From Parvicella tangerina (GTDB lineage Bacteria > Bacteroidota > Bacteroidia > Flavobacteriales_D > Parvicellaceae), in contig NZ_OU015584.1 of assembly GCF_907165195.1 (NCBI RefSeq), positions 3,420,978 to 3,484,977 of the forward strand: a stretch of DNA of 64,000 nucleotides, in the 5' to 3' direction. Made by a program: the position numbers and the translations under genes. This document shows, in pieces, positions 50,573 to 61,805 of this stretch. Each line of letters begins with the position of its first letter. Position 1 is the stretch's first letter. Below the pieces are notes generated by a model. The model saw nothing but the letters and a program-made list of their open reading frames with translations, was not told the origin of the DNA and made no database searches.

Positions 50573-53257
50573 ATGAAAATTAGAAAAATATTTGTTGCAC
50601 CACTTGTTTTGTCGTCCCTATTTTTAGCCTCCTGCAATGAGGAGACAACAACAGAAGAATCAGAAGAAATGGCTATAGAATATCCTACACCAGTACTTGA
50701 CAGAGAGTTGTTTTTTGGCAACCCAGAAATCTCATCCGGACAACTCAGTCCTGACGGGAAATATATTTCATTCTTGAAAGAGTATGATGGCATTATGAAT
50801 ATTTGGGTGAAAGCCTTTGATGAACCTTTTGAAAATGCCTATCCACTTACCAATAGTGCTAGACCTTTAGCTGGTTATTCCTGGACTGTTGATGGAAAGT
50901 ACATCCTATACGTTAAGGATAACGCAGGGGATGAAAACATGAATGTTTTTGCCGTTGATCCTTCAGAAAAAATTGAAGGAGGAGTACCTGAGTCTAGAAA
51001 TCTAACCCCAATGGAAGATGTAACCGCTCAAATCTCACATGTAAGTCAGAATAATCCTGACATGTTGATGGTTGGGATCAATGATCGAGATAAAGCATGG
51101 CATGACCTTTATAAGTTAACGATCTCTACAGGTAAATTGGAAAAGGTTTACGAAAACAATGATCGTATTACCAGTTATGGTTTCGACTGGGATGATAACC
51201 TGAGGCTACTCTACAAAACAGATGAGCAGGGTAATACAATCATGTATCACATCGAGAATAATGAGTTGACACCAATTTATGAGACTTCTGTAACCGAACA
51301 AGCAGCGGCAATTAATTGGAACGAAGATAATTCTAAGTTCTACTTGATGACCAATAAAGGGGATCTTGATCTCATGACCTTATACCTGATGGATCCATTG
51401 ACCCAAGAAATGGAGTTGATTGAAAGTGATCCAGAAGGAAAGGTAGACATCAGCAACGTAGTGATGGATCGTAATACTAGAAAGTTGGTGTATACTTCCT
51501 ATACGGATGATAAAACACGATACTATTGGAAAGACGAAACCAGAAAAGAAATTTATGAATATTTGGTGAGTGAGTTTCCAGGCAGAGAGATCACTTTTAC
51601 AAGTGCTACAGATGACTATAGCAAGTTCCTAGTTGCCGTTACTGGAGATAAATATGCTTCTGAATCTTGGTTTTATAATACCGAAACAAAAGAGTTAATA
51701 CACCAATATACCCCTCGACCAGACTTAAAAGAAGTTGAAGAGCATTTAGCTGCGATGGAGCCTGTGACCTACCCAAGTAGTGATGGACTGATGATCCCTG
51801 CCTATTTGACGCTACCTGTAGGTGTTGAAGCGAAAAACCTACCAACGGTAATACTAGTTCATGGAGGGCCCAAAGGTCCAAGAGATTATTGGGGGTACAA
51901 CTCATTCGTTCAGTTCCTTGCGAACAGGGGATATGCAGTTCTTCAACCTAACTTTAGAGCTAGTGGTGGTTACGGCAAGAAATTTATGAATGCTGGTGAT
52001 CTTCAATGGGGTAAACTAATGCAAGATGACATTACCTGGGGGGTGAAGTATTTGGTTGAACAAGGAATCGCCAACGAAGATAAAGTAGCCATCATGGGAG
52101 GAAGCTATGGCGGATATGCAACATTAGCTGGTTTAGCATTCACACCTAATGTTTATGCATGTGGTGTTGACATTGTTGGACCATCTAATATCTTCACGTT
52201 ATTAGAAAGTATCCCAGCATACTGGGAAGCTGGAAGAGCATTCCTACATGGTATGGTGGGTGACCCGAACACCGAAGAGGGTAAAAAGCTAATTGAAGAA
52301 GCTAGTCCACTTTTCAGTGCAGATAAAATCACTAAACCTTTACTTGTGGTTCAGGGGGCGAATGACCCTAGAGTTAAGAAAGCAGAAGCGGATCAAATTG
52401 TTGTTGCTTTGAGAGACAACGGACATGATGTTTCTTATATCCTTGCCGATGATGAAGGTCACGGATTTAGAAAACCAGTGAATAACATGGCCATGTTCGC
52501 AGAGATCGAAAAATTCCTCGCTGGTATTTTGGGAGGACGATATCAAGAAGATATGCCAGAAGATGTTGCCGCAAGATTGGAAGAAATGAGAGTAGACGTC
52601 AATTCTGTAGTTTATTCTGAAAAAGGAGAACCAACTTACAGTTCTACTCTTCCAGAAGTTTCAGGGGAACTTACTGCTGGCGAAGAAGAGCTAGCGCTTA
52701 ACATCTCGGTTCAGGATCAAAGTATTGATATGACTACGAATCGAACCATCTCACAAAATGGAGACAATTGGACAGTGGTTGACAAAACCTCTGGTCCGAT
52801 GGGTGACATAGTAGATGAAGTAACTTACGATGCCGCCTACCAGCCGCTATCCAGAACGATGGTTCAGGGAGGTCAAGAAATCAAGGCTGCGTATGGTACT
52901 GACCAAATATCGATAGATATGGCGGGAGAAGTTACAGACATTGAAATCAAAGGTGTTTTGCTTGATATGGCTCCTGGGTTTGAGAACATCTTAGCCATGA
53001 TGTCAATTCCAGAAGAAGGAATTATCGCAACAGGCGTTGACTTCAACACCATGAAGGCGAAGACTATTGAAGTCAAACTTAACGGAGAAGAAGAATTAGA
53101 TGGCATTGCCTGTTTTAAGATTCAAATCGTAGACTATTACAATGAGTCTGATGTGACGGATATCTGGGTTAATAGTGAAAGTAAAGAGGTGGTAAAAATT
53201 GAACAAATCGTGCCTGCGATGAACAATGCAGTGATGACGATTACCAAATCGAAATAG
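50573..53257 (+). CDS. S9 family prolyl oligopeptidase-like lipoprotein with C-terminal extension
   Basis: An 894-residue lipoprotein (lipobox LASC, Cys21); the ATG at 50573 is chosen because it begins that signal. A beta-propeller spans about 40-390. The alpha/beta-hydrolase domain (about 400-660) has Ser511 in GGSYGGY, Asp598 in GANDPRVKK and His630 in DEGHGF, a complete triad. The remaining 230 residues (665-894) are a beta-rich domain with repeated [12 protein letters not shown]-like strands, not part of the peptidase, and possibly of the DUF3108 type. It cleaves peptides in the envelope or periplasm. Confidence 0.88.
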   Translation: MKIRKIFVAPLVLSSLFLASCNEETTTEESEEMAIEYPTPVLDRELFFGNPEISSGQLSPDGKYISFLKEYDGIMNIWVKAFDEPFENAYPLTNSARPLAGYSWTVDGKYILYVKDNAGDENMNVFAVDPSEKIEGGVPESRNLTPMEDVTAQISHVSQNNPDMLMVGINDRDKAWHDLYKLTISTGKLEKVYENNDRITSYGFDWDDNLRLLYKTDEQGNTIMYHIENNELTPIYETSVTEQAAAINWNEDNSKFYLMTNKGDLDLMTLYLMDPLTQEMELIESDPEGKVDISNVVMDRNTRKLVYTSYTDDKTRYYWKDETRKEIYEYLVSEFPGREITFTSATDDYSKFLVAVTGDKYASESWFYNTETKELIHQYTPRPDLKEVEEHLAAMEPVTYPSSDGLMIPAYLTLPVGVEAKNLPTVILVHGGPKGPRDYWGYNSFVQFLANRGYAVLQPNFRASGGYGKKFMNAGDLQWGKLMQDDITWGVKYLVEQGIANEDKVAIMGGSYGGYATLAGLAFTPNVYACGVDIVGPSNIFTLLESIPAYWEAGRAFLHGMVGDPNTEEGKKLIEEASPLFSADKITKPLLVVQGANDPRVKKAEADQIVVALRDNGHDVSYILADDEGHGFRKPVNNMAMFAEIEKFLAGILGGRYQEDMPEDVAARLEEMRVDVNSVVYSEKGEPTYSSTLPEVSGELTAGEEELALNISVQDQSIDMTTNRTISQNGDNWTVVDKTSGPMGDIVDEVTYDAAYQPLSRTMVQGGQEIKAAYGTDQISIDMAGEVTDIEIKGVLLDMAPGFENILAMMSIPEEGIIATGVDFNTMKAKTIEVKLNGEEELDGIACFKIQIVDYYNESDVTDIWVNSESKEVVKIEQIVPAMNNAVMTITKSK

Positions 53258-53281
53258 TTTGCCGAATTGAATTAGACAGAA

Positions 53282-53314
53282 ATGAAAAGAGCCGCTTGAT
53301 GCGGCTCTTTTCAT
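53282..53314. terminator. Bidirectional terminator
   Basis: A perfect 14-bp inverted repeat (ATGAAAAGAGCCGC at 53282-53295 with GCGGCTCTTTTCAT at 53301-53314) has a five-base loop and T-rich flanks on both strands. Confidence 0.85.
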
Positions 53315-53333
53315 TTTAACTTCTTAAATGCGA

Positions 53334-53462
53334 TTACGAGTTCTCCTTCTCTCTTTTCTTTTCTTCCATTTTTGCTTGTTGCTGCGCAGCAAACTTCTTA
53401 AAGAATCTTCCAGCAAAGATCCCTACTATACCAATTCCAATATAAAATAAAGCGTCATACAT
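53334..53462 (-). CDS. Small membrane protein, 42 residues
   Basis: A 42-codon ORF starting at an ATG. A hydrophobic Gly/Ile-rich helix (ALFYIGIGIVGIFAG) is followed by a charged tail ending EEKKREKENS. This single-span plan is like small anchor proteins that accompany membrane complexes. It has a bidirectional terminator on one side and the groEL terminator on the other, and no evident operon partner. The function is unknown, and whether it is expressed is not proved by sequence. Confidence 0.55.
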   Translation of the reverse strand: MYDALFYIGIGIVGIFAGRFFKKFAAQQQAKMEEKKREKENS

Positions 53463-53488
53463 AAGTCTCAAATTTTAACTGAATGTAC

Positions 53489-53534
53489 AAAAAAAACCCA
53501 GACGCTCACCAGAATAAATCTGGTTCGGTCTGGG
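53489..53534 (-). terminator. Terminator downstream of groEL
   Basis: On the minus strand a two-step hairpin is followed by eight T. Its outer stem pairs CCCAGAC (53497-53503) with GTCTGGG (53528-53534), and its inner stem pairs CCAGA with TCTGG. Confidence 0.75.
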
Positions 53535-53630
53535 CGATATATATTGCCGTTTCGCTTTATCTGTGTATTACCTCAGGAAAAGCGAATCGAGAAACCTACA
53601 CCCAGACGCTTACTTTCGTTTGGTCCGGGT
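53496..53630 (-). repeat. Duplicated hairpin element in the groEL 3' region
   Basis: The sequence ACCCAGACGCT occurs twice (53496-53506 and 53600-53610). Each copy is followed by a complementary arm (GTCTGGG, then GTCCGGGT at 53623-53630), so two similar hairpins lie about 104 bases apart between the groEL stop and its terminator. Confidence 0.6.
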
Positions 53631-53665
53631 TCGGTATAGATTCAAAGGTAATCAATCCTCTTGGA

Positions 53666-55324
<1,659 letters not shown>

Positions 55325-55332
55325 TTAACGAA

Positions 55333-55611
55333 TTATCCTACGATCGCGAAAATGTCACTTTCTCGCATGATCAGGTAATCATTACCTTCGATTTTAATTT
55401 CAGTGCCGCTATATTGTCCGTAAAGCACCTCATCTCCTACCTTCACCGTCATTGGTTCATCAGCCTTTCCATTACCCACAGCAATAATCTTCCCTTTTTT
55501 AGGCTTTTCTTTTGCAGTGTCTGGAATGATAATTCCTCCAACTGTCTTCTCTTCTGCAGCAGCAGGCTCCACAAGAACTCTGTCTGCCAAAGGTTTTACA
55601 TTCACGCTCAT
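55333..55611 (-). CDS. groS: 10 kDa chaperonin GroES
   Basis: A 92-residue co-chaperonin. [13 protein letters not shown], the mobile-loop region [18 protein letters not shown] and the C-terminal [14 protein letters not shown] are diagnostic. It is the first gene of the groES-groEL pair, with a 26-base gap. No CIRCE element or canonical -7 box was recognised upstream. Confidence 0.98.
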   Translation of the reverse strand: MSVNVKPLADRVLVEPAAAEEKTVGGIIIPDTAKEKPKKGKIIAVGNGKADEPMTVKVGDEVLYGQYSGTEIKIEGNDYLIMRESDIFAIVG

Positions 55612-55731
55612 TTTATTTTGTTTTTAAATTTTAATTTAGTTATTGACTTCTCCTGCAATGTCAAATTTTTTGCCAAGCACAAAACCGCCAATTTTATGCG
55701 ACAAAATGACCCTAGCACGAAACTTTATGAC

Positions 55732-55766
55732 AAAAAAAATGTCATATTGACAATCAATATGACATT
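55732..55766 (-). terminator. Terminator of secG
   Basis: An inverted repeat of 13 bp (AATGTCATATTGA at 55738-55750 with TCAATATGACATT at 55754-55766) is followed by eight T on the minus strand. The stem is AT-rich. Confidence 0.75.
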
Positions 55767-55787
55767 CTCTAAATTCTTTAAACTTTT

Positions 55788-56090
55788 TTATTGAGGAAGT
55801 TGCGTATTGGTGTTGGTTGTAGGAGCACCACCGTCAAGCGATTCCGCTTCTGCTCCACCTCCACCAGTAGAAGGATTACCCCATAAGGCAGCTATTAAAC
55901 AAATTGCTCCAATCGCACCAGCTAAATACCACGTAATTTTCTCAACGGTATCTGTAGACTGAGCCACGTTTCCGATTTGACTCACCATACTGTTACTTTG
56001 GTCTAGTCCTCCTCCTTTCGAATTCTGAACAAGTACCACCAAGATCAATAAAACTCCTGCAATAATTGCTAATATTCCTAAAAATGACAT
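55788..56090 (-). CDS. secG: Preprotein translocase subunit SecG
   Basis: A 100-residue SecG with two membrane helices. LLILVVLVQNSKGGGLDQS is the conserved cytoplasmic loop region between them. The C-terminal tail is Gly/Pro/Thr-rich. SecG assists SecYE in protein export. It follows the TPR-like gene with a ten-base gap and ends at a terminator, so the pair forms one transcript. Confidence 0.95.
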   Translation of the reverse strand: MSFLGILAIIAGVLLILVVLVQNSKGGGLDQSNSMVSQIGNVAQSTDTVEKITWYLAGAIGAICLIAALWGNPSTGGGGAEAESLDGGAPTTNTNTQLPQ

Positions 56091-56100
56091 ACTCTTCTTT

Positions 56101-56991
56101 TTATTTGTCGTAAGCTAGTTTTTCCCGCAAAAATCGAATACGGCTTGCAAAGAAAACCTTTTTTTCTGGATTATTCAAACTCAACTGCTCATAAATTTTA
56201 ATCGCCTTTTCATACTTCCCTTGTTTTGCGTAAATCTCAGCAAGGGTTTCGGTAACAAAAGCATCGTCTTCCACCAAACTCATCTTTCCCATTTCCTGAG
56301 GAGTTACAGGTTCTCTGGTAATATCAATCTTCCTTGGTTTTGTTCTTATGAAACGGTCAATTAACTCAGATGAAGAGTGCAATGGATTTGCTTTTTCAGT
56401 CTTGGGCAGCTCTGTGGCTTCGGCAGCATCCTTCATGGCAAAAAGCCAATCACTGAATTTGGTTGGCACTTTATCCTGAGTAACCTCAGGCTTTACCTCT
56501 GTATTCGCTTCTTCTTTCCAATCCTCTATTTTATCAGACACTTCTTCTTCAAGCAATTGATCAACGTCTAATTGGATTGACGTATTAATTGCCTCAATCA
56601 AGATATCTCGCTCAAGTTCCTCAGGGTTATCTTTTGTCTCTGTATCAATCTCGACAACTTCTGCAGAATCTTCTTTTTTCGGAGTTTCGTCTCGTTCAAC
56701 CTCAATTGACTCAGGCTCCATTGTACTTGCTTGAACTACACCGATCTTTTCCTGAAGCGGCTCTTTGTAGATCAACTGGTAAAGCACACTTCTGTCTGGC
56801 ATTACTATCGCAGCATCTCGCAACGCTTCATCGTATTGCAAGTCTTTCACGTTATGAAGCACCTTTGCATACAAGGCGGCAAACAAAGGAGAATAAGGAT
56901 ATTTATCCCGATACTCTTTGATCATAACCCTAGCTTCCTGGGTAATGGCCGCGGGATCATTCAAGAAAATATTTAACTGTTCAGTTGTCAC
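56101..56991 (-). CDS. TPR-containing protein upstream of secG
   Basis: A 296-residue protein. Residues 1-70 are helical with a TPR-like start, the middle is acidic low complexity, and the C-terminal 50 residues have a clear TPR (VTETLAEIYAKQGKYEKAIKIYEQL). It contains no enzyme motif and probably acts through protein contacts. The GTG at 56991 is used; a longer frame starts with a TTG that overlaps the region of a -7 box. The position before secG is seen in other Bacteroidota to my recollection, but I cannot confirm this. Confidence 0.6.
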   Translation of the reverse strand: MTTEQLNIFLNDPAAITQEARVMIKEYRDKYPYSPLFAALYAKVLHNVKDLQYDEALRDAAIVMPDRSVLYQLIYKEPLQEKIGVVQASTMEPESIEVERDETPKKEDSAEVVEIDTETKDNPEELERDILIEAINTSIQLDVDQLLEEEVSDKIEDWKEEANTEVKPEVTQDKVPTKFSDWLFAMKDAAEATELPKTEKANPLHSSSELIDRFIRTKPRKIDITREPVTPQEMGKMSLVEDDAFVTETLAEIYAKQGKYEKAIKIYEQLSLNNPEKKVFFASRIRFLREKLAYDK

Positions 56992-56996
56992 TATGA

Positions 56997-57004
56997 CAAA
57001 GATA
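56997..57004 (-). promoter_or_regulatory. -7 box (TATCTTTG) before the TPR-secG pair
   Basis: This is a minus-strand TAnnTTTG match ending six bases before the GTG at 56991. No -33 TTG is seen. If real, the mRNA would be nearly leaderless. Confidence 0.35.
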
Positions 57005-57040
57005 GCCAATTATGGTCGATTGATTTTCTCTATTTCAAAC

Positions 57041-57069
57041 TTTGAATTCTTCAATAAAAAATACCTTTG
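57041..57069 (+). promoter_or_regulatory. Promoter: TTTG-N17-TACCTTTG
   Basis: A -33 TTTG (57041-57044) and a -7 TACCTTTG (57062-57069) are separated by 17 bases. The HD-domain ATG is 21 bases downstream. It is among the best promoters in the window. Confidence 0.7.
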
Positions 57070-57089
57070 CAGGAACAGAAGCATTTTGA

Positions 57090-58316
57090 ATGGCTACAAA
57101 ATATAAAAAGAAGATTTTTAACGATCCCATTTACGGGTTTATCTCTACTCCTTATGAGAGTATTTTAAAGGTGATTGATCACCCCTACTTTCAGCGCTTA
57201 AGGAGAATTAAGCAGCTTGGACTTACCCACATGGTCTACCCTGGTGCTCTACATACCCGTTTTCATCATGCCATGGGATGCACCCATTTGATGAAGCAAG
57301 CTATTGAGACACTTCGTTCGAACGGTCATGAAATTACGGAGGAAGAGGCTGAAGGTGTTATCCTAGCAATTCTTTTGCACGACATTGGACATGGACCCTT
57401 CTCACACGCATTGGAGCATAGTATTGTTAAGGGAATGCATCACGAAGATTTATCTGAAGTATTCATGCATGAACTCAACAAAGAATTTGACGGAATGCTC
57501 GATACGGCAATTGCGATTTTTAAAAATGAATACCCTAAACATTTTTTACATCAGCTTGTTTCCAGTCAGCTAGATATGGATCGGCTGGACTATTTGAAAA
57601 GAGATAGCTTTTACACTGGGGTTTCGGAAGGGGTAGTGAGTAATCAGCGCATCATCAAAATGTTAGACATTGTCAACGATGAATTGGTTATCGTGGACAA
57701 AGGAATCTATTCTATTGAGAAATTCATTGTAGCGAGGCGATTAATGTACTGGCAGGTTTATTTGCATAAAACGGTAATAAGTGCCGAATTTATGTTGGTT
57801 CGTGTACTTGAAAGAGCGAAGGAGCTAGCAAAAAAGGAAATAGAGCTATTTTGCAGTCCTGCACTACGATTTTTCCTTTATCAAAATGTTGGAAAAGAAG
57901 ATTTTCAGAGGGAGGAAGTGATTAAAGCTTTTGCTTCTCTCGATGATTATGACATACTAGGCGCTATTAAAGTATGGATGGATCATTCTGACCAGATTTT
58001 ATCTACGCTCTCAACCATGATCATCAATCGTCAGTTGCTCAAAGTGAAGGTATCTAAGCATCCTTTTACTGATGTTGAACTACTTTCTGAAAAAGAAAAG
58101 TTTATGGATCGTACAGGGATGACGTTAGCGGAGACGGACTATTTCGTCTTTGCAGACCATATGGAGAATAATGCCTATAATCCTTCATCCGACACCATTA
58201 ATATTTTGTTTAAGAACGGAAAGGTAATGGACATCTCAGAGGCTTCAGACAATCTGAATATTCAAGCTTTAACACAAACCGTAAGAAAATATTACTTGTG
58301 CTATCCGGCACACTAA
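57090..58316 (+). CDS. HD domain phosphohydrolase
   Basis: A 408-residue HD-superfamily phosphohydrolase related to dGTPases and SAMHD1. The metal site is complete: HTRFHHAMG provides the first His, LLHDIGHGPFSHALEH (HD at 97-98) follows, and SQLDMDRLDYLKRDS provides the final Asp. Members hydrolyse nucleotides; the specific substrate cannot be read. It precedes proC by ten bases, which suggests co-transcription. Confidence 0.9.
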   Translation: MATKYKKKIFNDPIYGFISTPYESILKVIDHPYFQRLRRIKQLGLTHMVYPGALHTRFHHAMGCTHLMKQAIETLRSNGHEITEEEAEGVILAILLHDIGHGPFSHALEHSIVKGMHHEDLSEVFMHELNKEFDGMLDTAIAIFKNEYPKHFLHQLVSSQLDMDRLDYLKRDSFYTGVSEGVVSNQRIIKMLDIVNDELVIVDKGIYSIEKFIVARRLMYWQVYLHKTVISAEFMLVRVLERAKELAKKEIELFCSPALRFFLYQNVGKEDFQREEVIKAFASLDDYDILGAIKVWMDHSDQILSTLSTMIINRQLLKVKVSKHPFTDVELLSEKEKFMDRTGMTLAETDYFVFADHMENNAYNPSSDTINILFKNGKVMDISEASDNLNIQALTQTVRKYYLCYPAH

Positions 58317-58326
58317 CTCAACGAAT

Positions 58327-59121
58327 ATGACAAAAATTGGAATCATTGGAGCAGGAAACTTAGGACGATCACTGGCTCGTGGTCTAGTTAGATTTGGCAA
58401 CTTTAAACCTGATCAACTGCTTGTTACGAGACGTAATGTTCAAAAATTAGATGTACTGAAGAAAGAAGGTTTTCGTGCTACCGAGTCCATTTCGGAACTT
58501 GTAAACAACAGTGAAATTATTTTTATCGCAGTTCTTCCTCAACAAGTCAATGATGTTCTTGAGGAGATTAAACCCTCTCTTCGTGAAGATCAATTGATCA
58601 TCTCTCTAGTCACCGGAATAAAAATAGCTGAGATCAGTTCAAGGCTGAATAATCATAAACAGGTTGTTCGAGCCATGCCTAATACGGCAATTGCCATTGG
58701 TGAATCCATGACTTGTCTTAGCTTTAATGAAACCAGTTCAACTAGAAAGGAAGAAGTAAAATCCTTATTCAATCACCTTGGGCAGTCAATTGTCATTCAA
58801 GAAGAGCAAATGACTTCTGCAACTGCATTATGTGCTTGTGGCACGGCTTTCTTTCTAAGAGCTATCCGTGCAGCAATGCAGGGTGGTACAGAGATTGATT
58901 TTCACGCAGACGAAGCATTACTAATGGCTGCTCAAACCGCAAAAGGGGCTGCCATGTTGTTACTCGAAAACGGTTCTCATCCCGAAGATGAAATTGACCG
59001 GGTAACCTCTCCCAAAGGATGCACAATTGCTGGTTTGAACAATATGGAACACAGTGGTTTCAGTTCAGCTTTTATCAAGGGGATCACTACATCTGCTAAC
59101 ATGGCTAAAGAACTGTATTGA
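58327..59121 (+). CDS. proC: Pyrroline-5-carboxylate reductase
   Basis: A 264-residue NAD(P)H-dependent enzyme for the last step of proline synthesis. The Rossmann motif IGIIGAGNLGRSLARGL starts at residue 3, VVRAMPNTAIAIGESMT is typical, and the signature around DRVTSPKGCTIAGLNNME is complete. The length is normal. It is downstream of the HD-domain gene. Confidence 0.95.
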   Translation: MTKIGIIGAGNLGRSLARGLVRFGNFKPDQLLVTRRNVQKLDVLKKEGFRATESISELVNNSEIIFIAVLPQQVNDVLEEIKPSLREDQLIISLVTGIKIAEISSRLNNHKQVVRAMPNTAIAIGESMTCLSFNETSSTRKEEVKSLFNHLGQSIVIQEEQMTSATALCACGTAFFLRAIRAAMQGGTEIDFHADEALLMAAQTAKGAAMLLLENGSHPEDEIDRVTSPKGCTIAGLNNMEHSGFSSAFIKGITTSANMAKELY

Positions 59122-59523
59122 TCATTTGATCAGCACTCCTTCTTTATTCAGCAGCTTGATTGTAATGAAATTTTCAGGTTGTATCGCTTCGGGTAAAAAG
59201 ACAAACTTCTTATCGTGAATTACACCATCGACATAGTAGGTGACAAAAAATTCATTGTTTAATCCCAAGACCTCTTCAGAAATTGGCTCCAAAGCCTCTG
59301 TGCTCTGCGCCTTTAGCTCTTCCCTAAAATGCGAGAATGAACTTGTCTTGACCTTTCGGTCATCTTGACGTCCATACCCCTTAGAGGAAATCATTACGTT
59401 TTTGAGGTCATAATTATTGAAGTTGATAATATATGCCATCAGATCAACTTCTTCATATTCGTTTTCCTTGACAATGGCGATTCCCACACCCTCCACCTTC
59501 GGTATGTCAATATCTTTCTTCAC
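59122..59523 (-). CDS. Conserved Bacteroidota protein, function unknown
   Basis: A 133-residue soluble protein without a signal peptide. It has the pattern VGIAIVKENEYEEVDLMAYIINF near the N-terminus and VTYYVDGVIHDKKFVFLPEAI near the end. By recollection, similar short proteins in related genomes are often mislabelled as phenylalanyl-tRNA synthetase alpha subunits; the sequence shows no synthetase motif. It ends at the proC stop (convergent) and follows the membrane lipoprotein gene by 11 bases. Confidence 0.65.
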   Translation of the reverse strand: MKKDIDIPKVEGVGIAIVKENEYEEVDLMAYIINFNNYDLKNVMISSKGYGRQDDRKVKTSSFSHFREELKAQSTEALEPISEEVLGLNNEFFVTYYVDGVIHDKKFVFLPEAIQPENFITIKLLNKEGVLIK

Positions 59524-59534
59524 AAGTCGATAGT

Positions 59535-60005
59535 TTAAATGATAGACTCTTCGTCTTCGTTTATGAGGTCATCCAACAAATCTGCCTGATCATCTGCACT
59601 GGAGATCGGTTGATTTGCTCTGTTCTTGAAGCCCATATATATAAACACAGCATTCATGATAATAATTGCCATATTGATGATCGGAAACACAATGATCGAC
59701 CCATCAAGTTTCGTAGCTTTTCCTTGACCAAAGACACTCATCATAATTACGAAGAAGACCAAATACAGGACCGTGAATACGATTGCCAAAATTGGCATCG
59801 ACTTATGCTTTGAAGAAATACTAATTGCCGAAAAAACAATTCCTGGAATTCCTACCACAACAGTTCCGACTAAAAAGATCACAAATCCAACAAAGAAACT
59901 TGCGAACTCCTTACCCTCTTCCGTGTTACATGAGGAAAGAAGAAGTAAAAAGAGTGGTAGTATAAATGTGGATAGCCTTAGTGCTTTTTTAACTTCATTC
60001 TTCAT
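59535..60005 (-). CDS. Small membrane lipoprotein, function unknown
   Basis: A 156-residue protein with a lipobox (LSSC, Cys26) followed by three hydrophobic helices (about 38-60, 70-92 and 108-128) and a charged tail. ATG 60005 is preferred since it begins the signal; the longer ATG frame would lie deeper in lipB. The gene overlaps the lipB 3' end by 11 bases. No family was recognised. Confidence 0.6.
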   Translation of the reverse strand: MKNEVKKALRLSTFILPLFLLLLSSCNTEEGKEFASFFVGFVIFLVGTVVVGIPGIVFSAISISSKHKSMPILAIVFTVLYLVFFVIMMSVFGQGKATKLDGSIIVFPIINMAIIIMNAVFIYMGFKNRANQPISSADDQADLLDDLINEDEESII

Positions 60006-60711
60006 AGTAGTCGTAATCAAAGACATTCGCTAAGTTAACTTTTAATTTCTCTTTAACCTCATCCATGGGCACTTTTCTTCCAAGCTCCTTGGATAATGAT
60101 GTAACTGACTTATCCTCAATCCCGCATGGAACAATATTATTGAAGTAGCTCATATCTGTATCGACATTCAAAGCCAATCCGTGCATCGTTACCCAGCGGC
60201 TACTTTTCACTCCCATCGCACAAATCTTTCTTGCATCTACTGTTCCACCAGCTAACCAAACTCCTGTTAAGCCATCTACTCTTTCGCCCTTCAGCCCATA
60301 CTCTCCAATAGTTAGTATCACGGCCTCCTCAAGGGCTCTCATATACTTGTGGATATCCGTAAAAAAATAGGTCTCTAAGTCAAATATAGGATAGGCTACC
60401 AACTGCCCAGGGCCATGGTAGGTAATATCCCCACCTCTATTGATCTTATAATACTCCGCATCCTGCTGCTTTAAAATTGTTTCGTTGACCAATAAATTGG
60501 CTTCGCTACCACTCTTTCCGAGGGTGTAGACATGTGGGTGCTCACAAAAAATTAGGTAGTTCTTTGTGACTTGATGCTTATCTGGGTTTTCCTCTTTTCG
60601 ATTAGCTATCTTGATGGAAATACTCTCATCAAACAATGTTGTCTGATAGTCCCAAGTTTTCTTATAATCACTTAGTCCAAGATCAATAAACTCTACTAAC
60701 CGGGCACTCAT
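59995..60711 (-). CDS. lipB: Lipoyl(octanoyl) transferase
   Basis: A 238-residue enzyme that moves octanoyl from acyl carrier protein to lipoyl domains. INRGGDITYHGPGQLVAYPI is the family signature, and the catalytic Cys lies in NNIVPCGIEDKSVTSL, with the activating Lys in ARKICAMGVKSSRWVT. It starts within the stop of the phosphosugar isomerase gene (four-base overlap). Confidence 0.95.
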   Translation of the reverse strand: MSARLVEFIDLGLSDYKKTWDYQTTLFDESISIKIANRKEENPDKHQVTKNYLIFCEHPHVYTLGKSGSEANLLVNETILKQQDAEYYKINRGGDITYHGPGQLVAYPIFDLETYFFTDIHKYMRALEEAVILTIGEYGLKGERVDGLTGVWLAGGTVDARKICAMGVKSSRWVTMHGLALNVDTDMSYFNNIVPCGIEDKSVTSLSKELGRKVPMDEVKEKLKVNLANVFDYDYYEE

Positions 60712-61697
60712 ATTTTTGCCAGCTCACCTTTTAGATGCGAAATAATGTTCACTTCCTTCGAGTCAACTTCTCTAAGTTCAGACAAATACACAGAAACCCA
60801 ATCACCAAAGAGGATCAAATACAAAGAACGCTGGATTCTTGAAGATCCTTTCGAATGAACTTCAATAAAGGTATCCGTGTATTTCTCGATTACCTCCTTA
60901 GTAATGTCCATTCTTTTTTTTGTTCTGTAAAAATCATCTTCATTTCTGAACATCACCACAGCATACTCATCCTTACCTCCAGCCCATCCAACTAACTCAT
61001 TGTGATTCATTTCTGGCAATGCATGATGCCAACAAAGCACCTTTGAGTTCTCATTCAATTGTTGTCTGAATCTGATGGTAACTCCTTCATATTTCGCCTC
61101 TGAATAAAGCACAGGTGTTTTACCAAACAGCTTTCCTGCTACCTCTTTTGCCTCCTGCTTGATCTTTTCCAAACTTTCAGTCAATAAAAGAATAGACTGC
61201 TCAATTTCATTCTTGAAATTCGTATTAATGATACCGTAATTAGCCAACAGATAGAATTGTTGGGTCAGCGAATAGGTCAACATAGCTCTAGGAGAATCTC
61301 CCTGTGGGAGGACAATGTGGTTATAACCTCTTTGTTTGGCTAAATCAAGTATTTTGCCCCCAGATGTAATTATCGCAATCTCAGCTTTCCTTTCAATTGC
61401 CTGTTCCAACGCCATCAATGTTTCTTCTGTATTGCCTGAGAAACTACTTGCTATGACTAATGAATTACTTCCTACAAAACTGGGGATATCATAAGTGTTG
61501 TTTATGACTACTGGAACCTTGCATTGTTCCTCAATCAATTGTGCTACAATTCTCCCACCAATCCCTGATCCGCCAAGACCAGTAATCACAATATTTGAAA
61601 TCTCTTTGTCACAGGAGGTAAGATTTGCGTTCTCACCAATTTCGATCGCTTCTTCTAGTTGTTTAATAAAGTTTTCAACCAACTCTTTCATATTCAT
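60708..61697 (-). CDS. Bifunctional phosphoglucose/phosphomannose isomerase
   Basis: A 329-residue SIS-fold sugar-phosphate isomerase of the short bifunctional kind. The first SIS domain has ITGLGGSGIGGR and ASSFSGNTEETL, which bind the phosphate. HALPEMNHNELVGW and the C-terminal SSRIQRSLYLILFGDWVSVYL complete the active site. It interconverts glucose-6-P and fructose-6-P, and possibly mannose-6-P. It is translationally coupled to lipB. Confidence 0.88.
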   Translation of the reverse strand: MNMKELVENFIKQLEEAIEIGENANLTSCDKEISNIVITGLGGSGIGGRIVAQLIEEQCKVPVVINNTYDIPSFVGSNSLVIASSFSGNTEETLMALEQAIERKAEIAIITSGGKILDLAKQRGYNHIVLPQGDSPRAMLTYSLTQQFYLLANYGIINTNFKNEIEQSILLLTESLEKIKQEAKEVAGKLFGKTPVLYSEAKYEGVTIRFRQQLNENSKVLCWHHALPEMNHNELVGWAGGKDEYAVVMFRNEDDFYRTKKRMDITKEVIEKYTDTFIEVHSKGSSRIQRSLYLILFGDWVSVYLSELREVDSKEVNIISHLKGELAKI

Positions 61698-61805
61698 AGC
61701 ACACCTATTTTGTAGGGCTAAATTAATGATTTTATTGCATCTCTTAGTTTGAACGGGACAAATTCACATAATGGTTACCTTTACCTAAGAAATGATTTAT
61801 CTAGC

